The notes under the pieces were generated by a model. It made no database searches. It had not been told where the DNA came from and worked only from the letters and a program-made list of their open reading frames with translations. 38,123 bases of DNA from Marinobacterium profundum. Lineage in GTDB: Bacteria > Pseudomonadota > Gammaproteobacteria > Pseudomonadales > Balneatricaceae. The stretch covers positions 1 to 38,123 of the forward strand of contig NZ_BCNS01000110.1 of NCBI RefSeq assembly GCF_001528745.1, written 5' to 3'. The position numbers were made by a program, and so were the translations under genes. Positions 25,653-34,875 of the stretch are shown in pieces. The number at the start of each line of letters is the position of its first letter. Within the stretch, counting starts at the first letter, position 1.

Positions 25653-25821
25653 GCTTACCTCCGTAACTGCCTGCACTGACTTTTAAGGACACATCAGAAT
25701 CTAAGCTGTCGGAATACGTCATCTATCATTCATGACCCACTCCCCCACAATTAATTAAGAGAGCGACAAAAGCTAAAAATAAAAATCTTTACATTTAAAT
25801 ATATTTTATACAGATAATCAT

Positions 25822-27894
25822 TTACGTAATAAAGTCACAAACAAAGCCTTCCCTCTTAAGTTTAGCTACAGTTTCAACAGTTTTGATAGCCTGCCTCTCA
25901 GTTGGTATTTTGTTTGGAATATTACACGCGACAGATAGGACTCCAGCCTCTGTTGCCGATAATATATTCTTTTCTTGACCCCATGCCAAGGCCTCCCGCC
26001 AAAAAGCAGGACCTGCAGTAAAAACAGCAGTTTGAGCCTCGATACCATTTAAAATCTTCTGCTCCTTACGTGCACTTTTTTTTGTAGAATTATTTTCCTC
26101 TTGAGATATTAGAATATTTATGAAGTATTTTGGCCAGTGGATTTTTAGCTCTTTAATTCGAGCCCAGCATGCCTGTTTTTTGGCCCACTCCGTCACATTA
26201 CTAATACCCGGAGGCGTATCAACCAAAACATCACAAACGCTTTTGGCAACATGAGCAAGCGTTTTTTCTATCGGTTCACTAATCGACTGTGCTTTCCAAA
26301 TAAGTGAAAAGTCCATGGCACGTTTCATATCTAAAACATCATAAGCCATCTTTGATATTGAATAAGCAACAATGTTAGCTCGATACCCACCTTGATACCA
26401 AGGTTGATTCGAAACTATTTTTTCTGCCGCTTTAAAAAAAATGGCCTTTGCCACCGCTTCACGATAATAAGACTCGTTAAAGATCTCATCGCTATTTTTC
26501 CAAGCAACGCCCACACTTTGAGCAAAATGTGCGAAATTTTTCTGCGCACCTAAACTTACCTTGTCAGGGTGTTGATCCCAGACATGAAGATACTTGGCTA
26601 GGTCGGTTTTGGAAATAAGTTGAGACCGAGGGTTTTCAAGATCAAATTTCTTTCTTTGCGCCGGTGTCAGTAGCGACCGTGCATCAGCATATTGCCCTCT
26701 CGCCCGCTCATAGAACCACTTTGTTTCCCTGAACGTTCCATCCGGTGATGGTGCATACATACGGCGAGAGAACGCTTCCATCCTTACGTGGAACGGGTGG
26801 TTTGCAAAGAAATCCGCAGCATTGACTCGGTTCTGACTATTTGCGTACTCTGAAATTTTAGGGACTACGTCTTCAGACCGTACAGGGTCAACAATAGATA
26901 GCTTCATTTGCACAAAAACTTTCGAGAGATCCACTTTATTCATATATGCTACATGTACAGAAGCAGTTGTCTGCCCTCCATTAACGATCTGAAAATTCTT
27001 AAGAGCCGTTAGGAACGGTTGGCCGTTTCTCTCTTCTATTGTCACTGACTCAGCAGTTGCCGTTATCCCGTTGTTATAAGCAAAAAACATCGACGGGGAA
27101 TTTTCAAGCGTACCCTTTATTCCTTTATTCACGTTTCCACGCGCCTGTAGAAATACACGTACATTCTGTTCAAGTAGGCGCGCGCCCCAGTAATCGTATA
27201 TTGCACCAAGCATTGATCCTGGAAGTACGGCAAGATACGCCTCGTAATCAGCTGACAAATGCGCTGGAAGCAAAGGCAATGCTGTACCAAAGCCATCCAC
27301 TAGATCAATCTCAATATCTTCATGCCCATGAGAAACTGTCGCAAAACGGTGTAAGCGTTTTATGTCCCAAACACTATAAGTAACAGGGCGACCATCGAAC
27401 TCATTAGCCTCACGTCCGTCGACACGCTCGCTTAATTCCCGATTACTAATCAGGAACATTCGAACTCGACTCACACCGTTCCAACGCTGCGAAATAAGAT
27501 CAGCCAGCCCGAATGCAGGGCTAGTTTCTTCGAGAGAGTTTCTCCATTTGCTATCTAATGCTTTCTTAAGAAATTTCGAAAGCCGCTGAAATAATGTATT
27601 CATTTCACTACCAATTAGACGACTGACCTCAGCACTATGGTTATAGTCGACAATAATTAGGCTTAGAGTTCCGGAGGAGTTTATAGGATCCCCTCCATAT
27701 CCATCTACACGGATACCACTACCCGGTTGCCCTCGATAGTCAGCCCTATCGGCAGTCTCGAGATCACCTGAATCAGTCAGATGCTCGCAGAACTTATCGA
27801 AAAAAACATCCTCTGTTAAACAACCACTTGCGTCGGCTTCCATGATTATTTCTTGGAAAAATTCCTTACTGAACTCCTCAATGCTGATGGCCAT
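25822..27894 (-). CDS. AIPR family protein (abortive infection phage resistance)
   Basis: 690 residues. The AIPR core is clear: NVRVFLQARGNVNKGIKGTL (243-262), FFAYNNGITATAESV (270-284), FQIVNGGQTTASVH and ISEYANSQNRVNAADFFANH. The N-terminal part (VDGYGGDP followed by LSLIIVDYN) is placed like the nuclease-fold region of other AIPR proteins, but the expected catalytic Lys position reads Asn, so nuclease activity is doubtful. The family was named after lactococcal abortive infection proteins and is often linked to restriction modules. It is the last gene of the operon, overlapping the PD-(D/E)XK gene by 17 bp, with AGGAG six bases before the ATG. The composition is strongly AT-rich. Confidence 0.88.
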   Translation of the reverse strand: MAISIEEFSKEFFQEIIMEADASGCLTEDVFFDKFCEHLTDSGDLETADRADYRGQPGSGIRVDGYGGDPINSSGTLSLIIVDYNHSAEVSRLIGSEMNTLFQRLSKFLKKALDSKWRNSLEETSPAFGLADLISQRWNGVSRVRMFLISNRELSERVDGREANEFDGRPVTYSVWDIKRLHRFATVSHGHEDIEIDLVDGFGTALPLLPAHLSADYEAYLAVLPGSMLGAIYDYWGARLLEQNVRVFLQARGNVNKGIKGTLENSPSMFFAYNNGITATAESVTIEERNGQPFLTALKNFQIVNGGQTTASVHVAYMNKVDLSKVFVQMKLSIVDPVRSEDVVPKISEYANSQNRVNAADFFANHPFHVRMEAFSRRMYAPSPDGTFRETKWFYERARGQYADARSLLTPAQRKKFDLENPRSQLISKTDLAKYLHVWDQHPDKVSLGAQKNFAHFAQSVGVAWKNSDEIFNESYYREAVAKAIFFKAAEKIVSNQPWYQGGYRANIVAYSISKMAYDVLDMKRAMDFSLIWKAQSISEPIEKTLAHVAKSVCDVLVDTPPGISNVTEWAKKQACWARIKELKIHWPKYFINILISQEENNSTKKSARKEQKILNGIEAQTAVFTAGPAFWREALAWGQEKNILSATEAGVLSVACNIPNKIPTERQAIKTVETVAKLKREGFVCDFIT

Positions 27895-28891
27895 CCAAAG
27901 CTCCTAATATAAGTTCCTTTAATTTCTCTTCACTCGAACGAAAAGGTTCACAATCCTGTAGAGAAATAGCGTATCTAAGATTACTAACACCTGATGGATA
28001 CATTGATGGAGTAACCCTAGGAAAACACCCCTTGACTTCAAACAAACTAAATGCGCCAGATTTCCATTTTTTATCAGTATAATTATCAGCCCAATCAAAC
28101 CCTGCGGCTATCAACCTTTCTTCAAAAATCTCAACCGTATATATATCTAGCGCTTCTATCTTTTCAAAAATATTACGCGCAAGCTCGGTAACCGTGATAG
28201 ATTGCAGGTCATCTTCCGAGGCTGCCGAGATCTCAGAAACATGTATAAAAAGAGCATCAACACCCTCACTATCAAGCTGGTGTTCGCTGGAAATACTAAT
28301 GAAGGGCTTCGCTGCCCCACGACGCGCCTTTGCCTCGATGCAAAGTCGACCTATTTCGAAATCTTTTGGCGCATTCAGTGGCCCAGTCCAACCTTGAACC
28401 GAAGCCTTAACGCCAACCAATGGGAAGAGAACATTCTGAAGGACTAACAGCTCTCCTATTAAACCCTTTTGCTCTTCATCAGATAGGCGGTCATTACGAC
28501 CACCACGCAATAATCTGTGCCAACGCCAAGTTCTAGAAATAAAACACTCTATAGCTTCCTGTTCCGTCCTTGCCATTTTCGTTGCAGAAATAATATCTAG
28601 GCACAGCCGATGAAAAATTTCACGTTGTTCGTTATCAACTAGCCGGATCACCAGAATGTCGCGAGAGCCAGAATCAGGAGTACGTGTTTCAAACTCTACC
28701 CCGTGGAGCTTAGGCAGTCGACTACTAGGTCTATTCAAGCGGTCATGTTGAAAGATGAGGAGACATTTACTATCTACATCGACTGCCCAGAATAGACTCC
28801 ATGGAAAATCCTGATCAACTCTTCGGCCATTTACGTTAGCCGCTTGGTCTGGAGGAGACATCAGTTTCCAAGGATCAGTGTACTCAGTCAT
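27878..28891 (-). CDS. PD-(D/E)XK motif protein (DUF4420-type), likely nuclease subunit
   Basis: 337 residues from the chosen start. Conserved catalytic-type residues are KGLIGELLVL (Glu147), GPLNAPKDFEIG (Asp177) and LCIEAKA (Glu186, Lys188). Together these make a complete E...D...ExK restriction-endonuclease-like active site. The N-terminus (MTEYTDPWKLMSPPDQ) and the WSLFWAVD stretch match DUF4420 proteins encoded beside Z1 ATPases. It is probably the DNA-cutting subunit of the system. The start at 28891 is preferred: it overlaps the Z1 stop by 8 bp and has AAGG 7 bases upstream. The longer frame adds 31 Lys/Arg-rich codons that are antiparallel to nothing conserved and overlap the Z1 coding end. 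Confidence 0.83.
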   Translation of the reverse strand: MTEYTDPWKLMSPPDQAANVNGRRVDQDFPWSLFWAVDVDSKCLLIFQHDRLNRPSSRLPKLHGVEFETRTPDSGSRDILVIRLVDNEQREIFHRLCLDIISATKMARTEQEAIECFISRTWRWHRLLRGGRNDRLSDEEQKGLIGELLVLQNVLFPLVGVKASVQGWTGPLNAPKDFEIGRLCIEAKARRGAAKPFISISSEHQLDSEGVDALFIHVSEISAASEDDLQSITVTELARNIFEKIEALDIYTVEIFEERLIAAGFDWADNYTDKKWKSGAFSLFEVKGCFPRVTPSMYPSGVSNLRYAISLQDCEPFRSSEEKLKELILGALDGHQH

Positions 28892-31628
28892 TATCACCTT
28901 CCTCTTCATCTTCGTCAGCCTCTTCTTGATAGCGCTCACGGAACCAAGTCGTGTTGACAACGTATTCGACTTTTTTCTCCTCATATTCTGTTTTTGGAAA
29001 ACTTATGCTCCACGCAACAGTTGGCTCTTGGTGACTTAGGTCATCCTCCTTTGCCCCAATTGCAAGCATATGTAATACCAGAAGCGGTCGCTTCCGAATC
29101 CGTCGAAATATTCGGTCTGGATAATTCAGAGTCTCATTTTTACCTGTCCAGACAATATCGTTACGATATGAGGCCTTGGCACTCTCTATTTCCTCTGGAG
29201 ACAAACCTATGCTCTCTATTCCCCGAGACGATACACGCTGTTTATCACTAATAAACAAGGTCTTTTCATCGATAACCTTTCCTTCTCTCGGCCGACCTTC
29301 TCTACGACGTTGGCAAACAAATTCAAAGCCAAACCCCTCATAAATGCACGATTTATCTGACATATTTTTTACGCCTGGAATGTAAAAATCCCAATTAGAT
29401 AACTCATTGTACATTCTATCTTCAATATACTTTCTAACAGGGTCGGTCTCTGTTAAGTAAGAACCTGGATGATTTCTGAACGACTCTAGAAACTCAAGAA
29501 TATGGGATACAGGAACACAGTTAACAAGCCTACCGCCTCCAACTACTGTACTATTCTCAGGTGCCAAGTTCGACGAACGTAAATTTTCCACCAACGAAAC
29601 TGCAGCCTTACGATTGGAGAGAATACTTTCAGTGTCTCGACGCAAAACTGCGGTTTCTACAAATTGGTTTGCTAGCCCAACAGAAACAACCAAACGCTCA
29701 CTAGAACCCATCTTATTACGCGCGGTGACAATGAGCGTATCTGGATGGCTTCTAACTTTAAGGCCGAATTGCTCTGGCGTCGCATTAGCTACTTCCATGC
29801 TGCGCAGCTCGTCTCTAAGCTCCTCGATTGACTCTGCTATATGTGCATACCAACCCTCAGCTTCTTCTGGCATCCATACTCGACAGAGGTCATCATAACC
29901 AGGTCGATATCCGAACCACCTTCCCATTTGCATGAGTGTGTCATACATCATCGAGTTTCGAAGAAAGTAACTTACCATCAGCCCCTCAAGCGTCAACCCT
30001 CGCGACAATGAAAATCCGCCAACGGCTATCAGATTGAGCCCAGACTTTTCATTCTCCGCGTAGTCAAGTGAACCTGAAGACCTGCTATTTACTTCAACTA
30101 CATTGATAGGACTAACACTCTCCCAAAGCATTTCTTGCACAACAAGCCAAGAAAATCCGCACTCTTCTTGATACTCTTGGAGGAAAACGTCATGAAGAGC
30201 TGCAATCTCAATATCAAGTAATGCTTCTTTTTCAGGCTTTAGGCCGTTTACGCGGATATTGCCTCTGATTCGATCGACGAAAACATGAATTTCATTTCGC
30301 AACTGCTTTTGAACATCAGTGAAGCGAGACGCGTTCACTAACATCGAGTTGTGCTTTCCTACTTGGCCACGTACGAGTCTGATAGCCCGTGCCAAAATGA
30401 ATGCCCTGACTGCACGCTGAAGACTAGCCGGCAACCCGTGAACTACATGTCCCTTTAGATGCTTGAGTGGTAAAAGGTCTCCGTTATCATCAATATGACG
30501 CACAATAGGGTTCCCGCCCTCATCGTCTATATCATTGAGGAAAACTCGAGAAGCGCCAAAATAATTATCCGGAGGATCAAGACTTACTATAAAATCACGG
30601 GGAAAAAGATCTGCTCCAAACATTTCATCATCATTGGCAGGATCTATAAAAATATTGGCAAATGGTGTTGCAGTGTATCCTATATAACAGCTTCGATCGA
30701 AGATATCCAAAAGTTGGCGAATTTGACCATTAATCCGGGAAACCTCTTCACCACCTTTTTTAATATTAATTGACGCATTATCAGCTTCATCATCTATCAA
30801 AAGCATAGGAGCACTAATTGAAGAAGCCCCACGGCGAGCATTGTGCTCCTTCAACCATTCAAGAAGATTTTTAAGCGTGCTAGTATTCTTTTTGATTACA
30901 AAAACTGCCGGCTGCTTGAGGTTTTCCAAAGGAATACCGATGCTAGTGGCCGTGGCCTTATTGAAATCTCTAAAGGTGTTAGTGAATGCATTGGGACGTC
31001 GCGTTGAGTCGTACCGCCCTACACCAATCACACTGTCCGCTCCCTGCTTATTCGATTGCAACTTCGCACTATCAAAACCTATAAAACCTTCATCAAGCCT
31101 CATTTGAGTCTGACTACGAAGGTTATTATGGAGACCGGCAATTACTATGATCACCTCATATCCAGCATCTGCCGCCTTACAAATCAGCCCTGTATAGTTT
31201 GCAGTCTTCCCAGACTGAACATGGCCCACGACCATGCCTCGCCGATCCCATTTTCCTTCTTTTAACGGACGCTGAAGAAGCCCAAGTATCCGATCCGTAA
31301 TATTGTCAAGTGTAGCCAAGACATGTGCAGAAAAACCCTTCTCGCCAAGTAATCGCCGGTATCTATTCCAAAAATAAAAATCAATATCTGATCGAGCTTC
31401 GTCCAGCCACTTCTCAAACCCAGTGTTTTCTAAAGTGGCTCCTATGTTCATAGTTACGCCGTGGACAGTTTCAAAATCTAATGCTAACTTCTCAGCTTCC
31501 TCGTCAGTAACACTAGGATAGACTGCCCGAACGCGTTGAATATGCTCCCGAATCATTTCTGGTGTGGGCAGGCGTTTGGCAAGCAAAGCACTAATCATGT
31601 CTTTAAGGTCTTGAACTTCTTCCCTCAT
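28884..31628 (-). CDS. Z1 domain ATPase (superfamily II-like) of a restriction system
   Basis: 914 residues. Motor motifs: Walker A GHVQSGKTANYTGLI (135-149), Walker B LLIDDEADNASIN (near 275), GYTATPFANIFIDP (motif III-like), FSLSRGLTLEGL, and MGRWFGYRPGYDDLCRVW, the Z1 signature that would hold the arginine finger. Helical N-terminal (1-120) and Arg-rich C-terminal regions flank it. The family is found next to GHKL ATPases, PD-(D/E)XK proteins and C5 methyltransferases, and probably translocates on or remodels DNA for the nuclease partner. It overlaps the GHKL gene by 26 bp and the PD-(D/E)XK gene by 8 bp, so the three are translationally coupled. AAGGA precedes the ATG. Confidence 0.9.
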   Translation of the reverse strand: MREEVQDLKDMISALLAKRLPTPEMIREHIQRVRAVYPSVTDEEAEKLALDFETVHGVTMNIGATLENTGFEKWLDEARSDIDFYFWNRYRRLLGEKGFSAHVLATLDNITDRILGLLQRPLKEGKWDRRGMVVGHVQSGKTANYTGLICKAADAGYEVIIVIAGLHNNLRSQTQMRLDEGFIGFDSAKLQSNKQGADSVIGVGRYDSTRRPNAFTNTFRDFNKATATSIGIPLENLKQPAVFVIKKNTSTLKNLLEWLKEHNARRGASSISAPMLLIDDEADNASINIKKGGEEVSRINGQIRQLLDIFDRSCYIGYTATPFANIFIDPANDDEMFGADLFPRDFIVSLDPPDNYFGASRVFLNDIDDEGGNPIVRHIDDNGDLLPLKHLKGHVVHGLPASLQRAVRAFILARAIRLVRGQVGKHNSMLVNASRFTDVQKQLRNEIHVFVDRIRGNIRVNGLKPEKEALLDIEIAALHDVFLQEYQEECGFSWLVVQEMLWESVSPINVVEVNSRSSGSLDYAENEKSGLNLIAVGGFSLSRGLTLEGLMVSYFLRNSMMYDTLMQMGRWFGYRPGYDDLCRVWMPEEAEGWYAHIAESIEELRDELRSMEVANATPEQFGLKVRSHPDTLIVTARNKMGSSERLVVSVGLANQFVETAVLRRDTESILSNRKAAVSLVENLRSSNLAPENSTVVGGGRLVNCVPVSHILEFLESFRNHPGSYLTETDPVRKYIEDRMYNELSNWDFYIPGVKNMSDKSCIYEGFGFEFVCQRRREGRPREGKVIDEKTLFISDKQRVSSRGIESIGLSPEEIESAKASYRNDIVWTGKNETLNYPDRIFRRIRKRPLLVLHMLAIGAKEDDLSHQEPTVAWSISFPKTEYEEKKVEYVVNTTWFRERYQEEADEDEEEGDND

Positions 31629-33105
31629 TTACACAGTCCTTTTTAATCGAGTCAATTATCTTTGCAGTTTTTTTCCACATTGACTTAAATGGTTCAGCAG
31701 AAGACATAATTAGTGCAATATCTTCGTCCTCAACCTCTCCAGATTTTAGTGTTAGGTATGTCATTCGTGTGACTTCTAAAAAGGATTCTTCATCCATCCC
31801 TCGATTGTCTATCGCCTCAGGGTTCGAGCTGATATCTGCGAAAATTGTATCGATAGGAATCGTCGATCCAACGAGCTCTAGAAGCTTTCCAAACTCTCTT
31901 TTTTTTTCAACAGAAAGCCCACTGGAAAAACATGTGAATGCAGGATGCTCAGCGTTAAGACCATAGAACACCTTATTTTTATCTTGAATACGATTCCAAA
32001 CTGGTAATCGATTAGCACTTATAAGTCTTTTTCCGCGTTCGGTATACGTGCGTTTTGATCCTGCACCAATAACATCAATAATCCGCCTCAGTCGCTCACG
32101 AACCGGAGCTGGTGGCTGCGCTGAAGCCTTCTTAACATCAATTTTCCAGTCAAAATCCATGCTATTCGGCATATCTATCCTTACTCGCGCAAGTTTTGTT
32201 AACTCAGTCTGCCGTGCAAGATTAAACCATGTACCATAAATAATTAGCCGTTTACCTCTATACAGATAGAATCCTTGATTTTTAATATATCCTTCTGAGC
32301 CAGCATAGCGATTCCATTCTTCAGCCGTAACCTTTTTATGATGAGGAAGTGTTACGGGCTGAATTTTTATTTCTTGATTACCCAACCTAAAAACATCCTC
32401 AGGCCCAAAAATCGTTGCAGGATTTTTTGAATTAAATGGGTCGACAGAATTTAGCTTCCGGCCATTCAAAGACATTGAAATTTTCTTCAGACCAGCCTCG
32501 CCTGCGAGAAAACGATGGTATACAAGTTCAACATGAGATGCTGCTTCGTCAAGCTCTCGAATAAAATTCTGACGATCATTTGGACATTTCGGATCTACTA
32601 ATCGGTCAATTTTCTGCCAAATAACGAGCGTTCCTGTCTCTTTTAACTCATCAGACCAAGGAATATCATTGTAATCTGAGACTAAATCGACGTACCACTC
32701 GTCCGTTTTTGCGACAACATCAAGATCCCAGATAGCACATGACGTCTGTCCATTCTTTCTCGTTAAAACCGTCAGCCGTCGACATTGGGAGAAGGATGCT
32801 GTCTTTAATCCGAGGCCGAATCGACCGAGATCATTTAAACTTCGCCCACTTAGAGGGCTTTTAGAACCTGGGCGCATAGCTTCGATAAGTTCTATCTCTG
32901 TCATCCCAGATCCATTATCAAGAACAGCAAAAGCAGGTTCAATAGAATGCGTATTGGCAAGTAAACAGATGCTTCGGGCACCGGCTGTGATTGAATTATC
33001 AATCACATCAGCTACTGCAGTCTGTAGCGAATATCCAATATCCCGCATACTTTCAATGAGAACTGAAGCTCTTGGGGCTATTTTCTCGCGTCTACTGCTC
33101 ACCAA
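31603..33105 (-). CDS. GHKL ATPase, paraMORC/MutL-like restriction-system subunit
   Basis: About 500 residues. The GHKL nucleotide-binding fold is well marked: N-box VADVIDNSITAGA (31-43), G1 VLDNGSGMTEIELIEAM (61-77) and G2 DLGRFGLGLKTASF (92-105). A transducer-like region follows with a Lys-rich segment (WKIDVKKASAQPP). ATP-driven clamp closure of this family could load or gate the Z1-nuclease partners on DNA. There is no ATG: reading opens at TTG (33105) followed directly by GTG (33102). The ribosome-binding GGGAG lies 4 bases before TTG and 7 before GTG, so GTG is the likelier start. It heads the AT-rich operon, with its own 152-bp upstream gap after dcm. Confidence 0.87.
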   Translation of the reverse strand: MVSSRREKIAPRASVLIESMRDIGYSLQTAVADVIDNSITAGARSICLLANTHSIEPAFAVLDNGSGMTEIELIEAMRPGSKSPLSGRSLNDLGRFGLGLKTASFSQCRRLTVLTRKNGQTSCAIWDLDVVAKTDEWYVDLVSDYNDIPWSDELKETGTLVIWQKIDRLVDPKCPNDRQNFIRELDEAASHVELVYHRFLAGEAGLKKISMSLNGRKLNSVDPFNSKNPATIFGPEDVFRLGNQEIKIQPVTLPHHKKVTAEEWNRYAGSEGYIKNQGFYLYRGKRLIIYGTWFNLARQTELTKLARVRIDMPNSMDFDWKIDVKKASAQPPAPVRERLRRIIDVIGAGSKRTYTERGKRLISANRLPVWNRIQDKNKVFYGLNAEHPAFTCFSSGLSVEKKREFGKLLELVGSTIPIDTIFADISSNPEAIDNRGMDEESFLEVTRMTYLTLKSGEVEDEDIALIMSSAEPFKSMWKKTAKIIDSIKKDCVNEGRSSRP

Positions 33106-33235
33106 TTCGCTCCCTTAATTTCACATCCATTCAAAACCAAATATCCGAACTGGGTTACTTCCTATCGTGAAATAATAAGCCGATATGTACCTCGTCGAAA
33201 AGGCCACTTCTTTAACTTACCTATTCAATCGAAAA

Positions 33236-33257
33236 ACTGTCCTCATTAAACGACAGT
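33236..33257 (-). terminator. Intrinsic terminator after dcm
   Basis: On the minus strand ACTGTC, a 10-base loop, GACAGT and then TTTTTC follow the dcm TAG stop without a gap. The 6-bp stem plus five Ts is a modest rho-independent terminator. It separates dcm transcription from the GHKL operon downstream, which would then need its own promoter in 33106-33235; I see no strong consensus there. Confidence 0.5.
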
Positions 33258-34808
33258 CTAGCTTCTACTCTCAGGCTTATCTATAGCACTCTTAACAATT
33301 TTTGCAATTTTATATGCGAGCAACGGTGGGACTGCATTTCCAACCTGATGAAATTGCTGCGTCCGGTTGCCTTGGAAGAAATAGTTATCCGGGAACGTCT
33401 GAAGACGCGCGGCTTCCCGCACCGTAAGACTGCGGCACTGTGACGGATCTGGGTGTATAAAGTAGTGACCGTCCTTGGAGATATGACTGGTTACTGTTGT
33501 CGCGGGAGTACCTTCCAGCTGTACTCGAAAACGGTCTGAAAACTTGCCCGACTCCCAGTTGCGATGCTCCGGCCGAAGACCAGGTAACGTAAACTCGGAA
33601 GGCCCCTTTGGGGAACGCTTTCTGGCCTTGGCGAACGAAGCAGCGTAAACATAGCGCCGCAGATCTTCCGACATATGTCCGCGGGACTCATGGTTAAGCC
33701 AGACCTCCAGCTTGTCATCCAGGTACCACTTGTTCAGAACATTGCAGTCAGTCTTCCCTTCCAGTTTTTTAGCATATCTGAGCGCACCGCTATCCAGACT
33801 CCAGCTCAAAGAGTCTCGAGCCTCAGCGAGGACTGCTTGAAGATCACCATACTCTGGCGCTTTGACAATCGAAGCTTCAAGACCCTGTAGATGACCCTTT
33901 ACAAGGTGCCACCAGTCTTCAGAATTATCAGCTTGCTTGCTCAACTTGCTGCGCAGCTTGGGCAATGTACCAATCACAGCTCCGACCGGCACCGGACTTT
34001 GGGGATGAAGGAGCTCCACAGATTGGAACAGACTCTCCTTGACACCAAGCAGGATGACCCTGTGCCGGGCCTGTGGAATTCCGTATCCCTCTGCACGAAT
34101 TACGAACTTGCTGGCATCAAAAGCAGCAGGGTCATCACCGTGTCGGTAAACAGCATCACTGGCAAGTGAGCAGATCACGTACTTCTCGCCGGATACGGAA
34201 AAGCCCAAGGCCCCTTCAGGATCTGCCAGATCGCGCAGGATGTCGTGAAAAATGGTTCTTCCTCCGACCTTGGCAGACAGTATGCCCTTAACATTCTCCA
34301 TGACAAAAACAGAAGGCTTGTATTGCTGAATTATCCGCAGGTATTCCTTGTAGAGAAAGTGCCTGTGGTCTTCTTCAGCCTTGTAATGAGCATTTCCCTT
34401 GTTACGGGCCCGGCCTACAAGCGAGTATGCCTGGCATGGCGGCCCACCAATGAGTACCCATGGCTTCGACCTGTCCAAGCCGGACTCTATTACTTCGTCC
34501 AGAATCGCATTGCTTTCCTCTGTGCCAAGGGTTAGCCGCCTGGCTTCTCGCCCAGCGGCTTCCCAAACATCCTCTGAACGTTCAGACCAAGGCTGACCCC
34601 GCGTGCCATTGCAGAAACCATAGTAGTCATCGAGAAATTCGGGGCACTCGCTACGTAACATTCGATAGAAGGCCCTCAGCCGAAGAGTTCCATGCGCAGC
34701 AGGATCCATCTCTGCAGAGATCAGAATTTTAAAGGTATCGTCCAGAAAGGAGAATCCTTCCCCTAATCCGCCAGGGCCGGCAAAAAGGTCAACAATTTGG
34801 ATGCTCAT
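33258..34808 (-). CDS. dcm: DNA (cytosine-5-)-methyltransferase
   Basis: 516 residues. C5-methyltransferase motifs appear in order: I VDLFAGPGGLGEGFS (6-20), IV GGPPCQAYSLVGRARN with catalytic Cys125, VI FVMENVKGILSAKVGG (168-183), VIII YGIPQARHRVILLG, a long variable region that would hold the target-recognition domain, IX SLTVREAARLQTFPDNYFF and X HQVGNAVPPLLAYKIA. It methylates a cytosine in a site I cannot predict, and would mark self DNA for the adjacent restriction genes. It is divergent from vsr with 67 bp between starts. G+C is higher than in the operon behind it, suggesting a separate history. Confidence 0.93.
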   Translation of the reverse strand: MSIQIVDLFAGPGGLGEGFSFLDDTFKILISAEMDPAAHGTLRLRAFYRMLRSECPEFLDDYYGFCNGTRGQPWSERSEDVWEAAGREARRLTLGTEESNAILDEVIESGLDRSKPWVLIGGPPCQAYSLVGRARNKGNAHYKAEEDHRHFLYKEYLRIIQQYKPSVFVMENVKGILSAKVGGRTIFHDILRDLADPEGALGFSVSGEKYVICSLASDAVYRHGDDPAAFDASKFVIRAEGYGIPQARHRVILLGVKESLFQSVELLHPQSPVPVGAVIGTLPKLRSKLSKQADNSEDWWHLVKGHLQGLEASIVKAPEYGDLQAVLAEARDSLSWSLDSGALRYAKKLEGKTDCNVLNKWYLDDKLEVWLNHESRGHMSEDLRRYVYAASFAKARKRSPKGPSEFTLPGLRPEHRNWESGKFSDRFRVQLEGTPATTVTSHISKDGHYFIHPDPSQCRSLTVREAARLQTFPDNYFFQGNRTQQFHQVGNAVPPLLAYKIAKIVKSAIDKPESRS

Positions 34809-34830
34809 GAATCTTCTTCAAAGTACAAAA

Positions 34831-34872
34831 CTGACAGCCGGTTATCATACCATTATTAATTGGTAGCTTTGG
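34831..34872. promoter_or_regulatory. Overlapping divergent promoters and palindrome between dcm and vsr
   Basis: For vsr, CTGACA (34831-34836), 17 bases, and TATTAA (34854-34859) form a good promoter with a very short leader. For dcm on the minus strand, TATGAT (34844-34849) with TG one base upstream is an extended -10. Between them lies the inverted repeat TACCATTATTAATTGGTA (5-bp arms, 34848-34865), overlapping both -10 regions. A protein bound there, perhaps the methyltransferase itself, would repress both genes. Confidence 0.45.
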
Positions 34873-34875
34873 CGC

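Noticed and set aside
28891-28984. N-terminal extension of the PD-(D/E)XK gene (31 extra codons)
   Set aside because: The extension overlaps the end of the Z1 gene, is Lys/Arg-rich and not family-like. The internal ATG has a ribosome-binding site and the usual short overlap.
34245-34535. Rightward frames across dcm
   Set aside because: They are antisense to methyltransferase motifs IV and VI, with no independent support.
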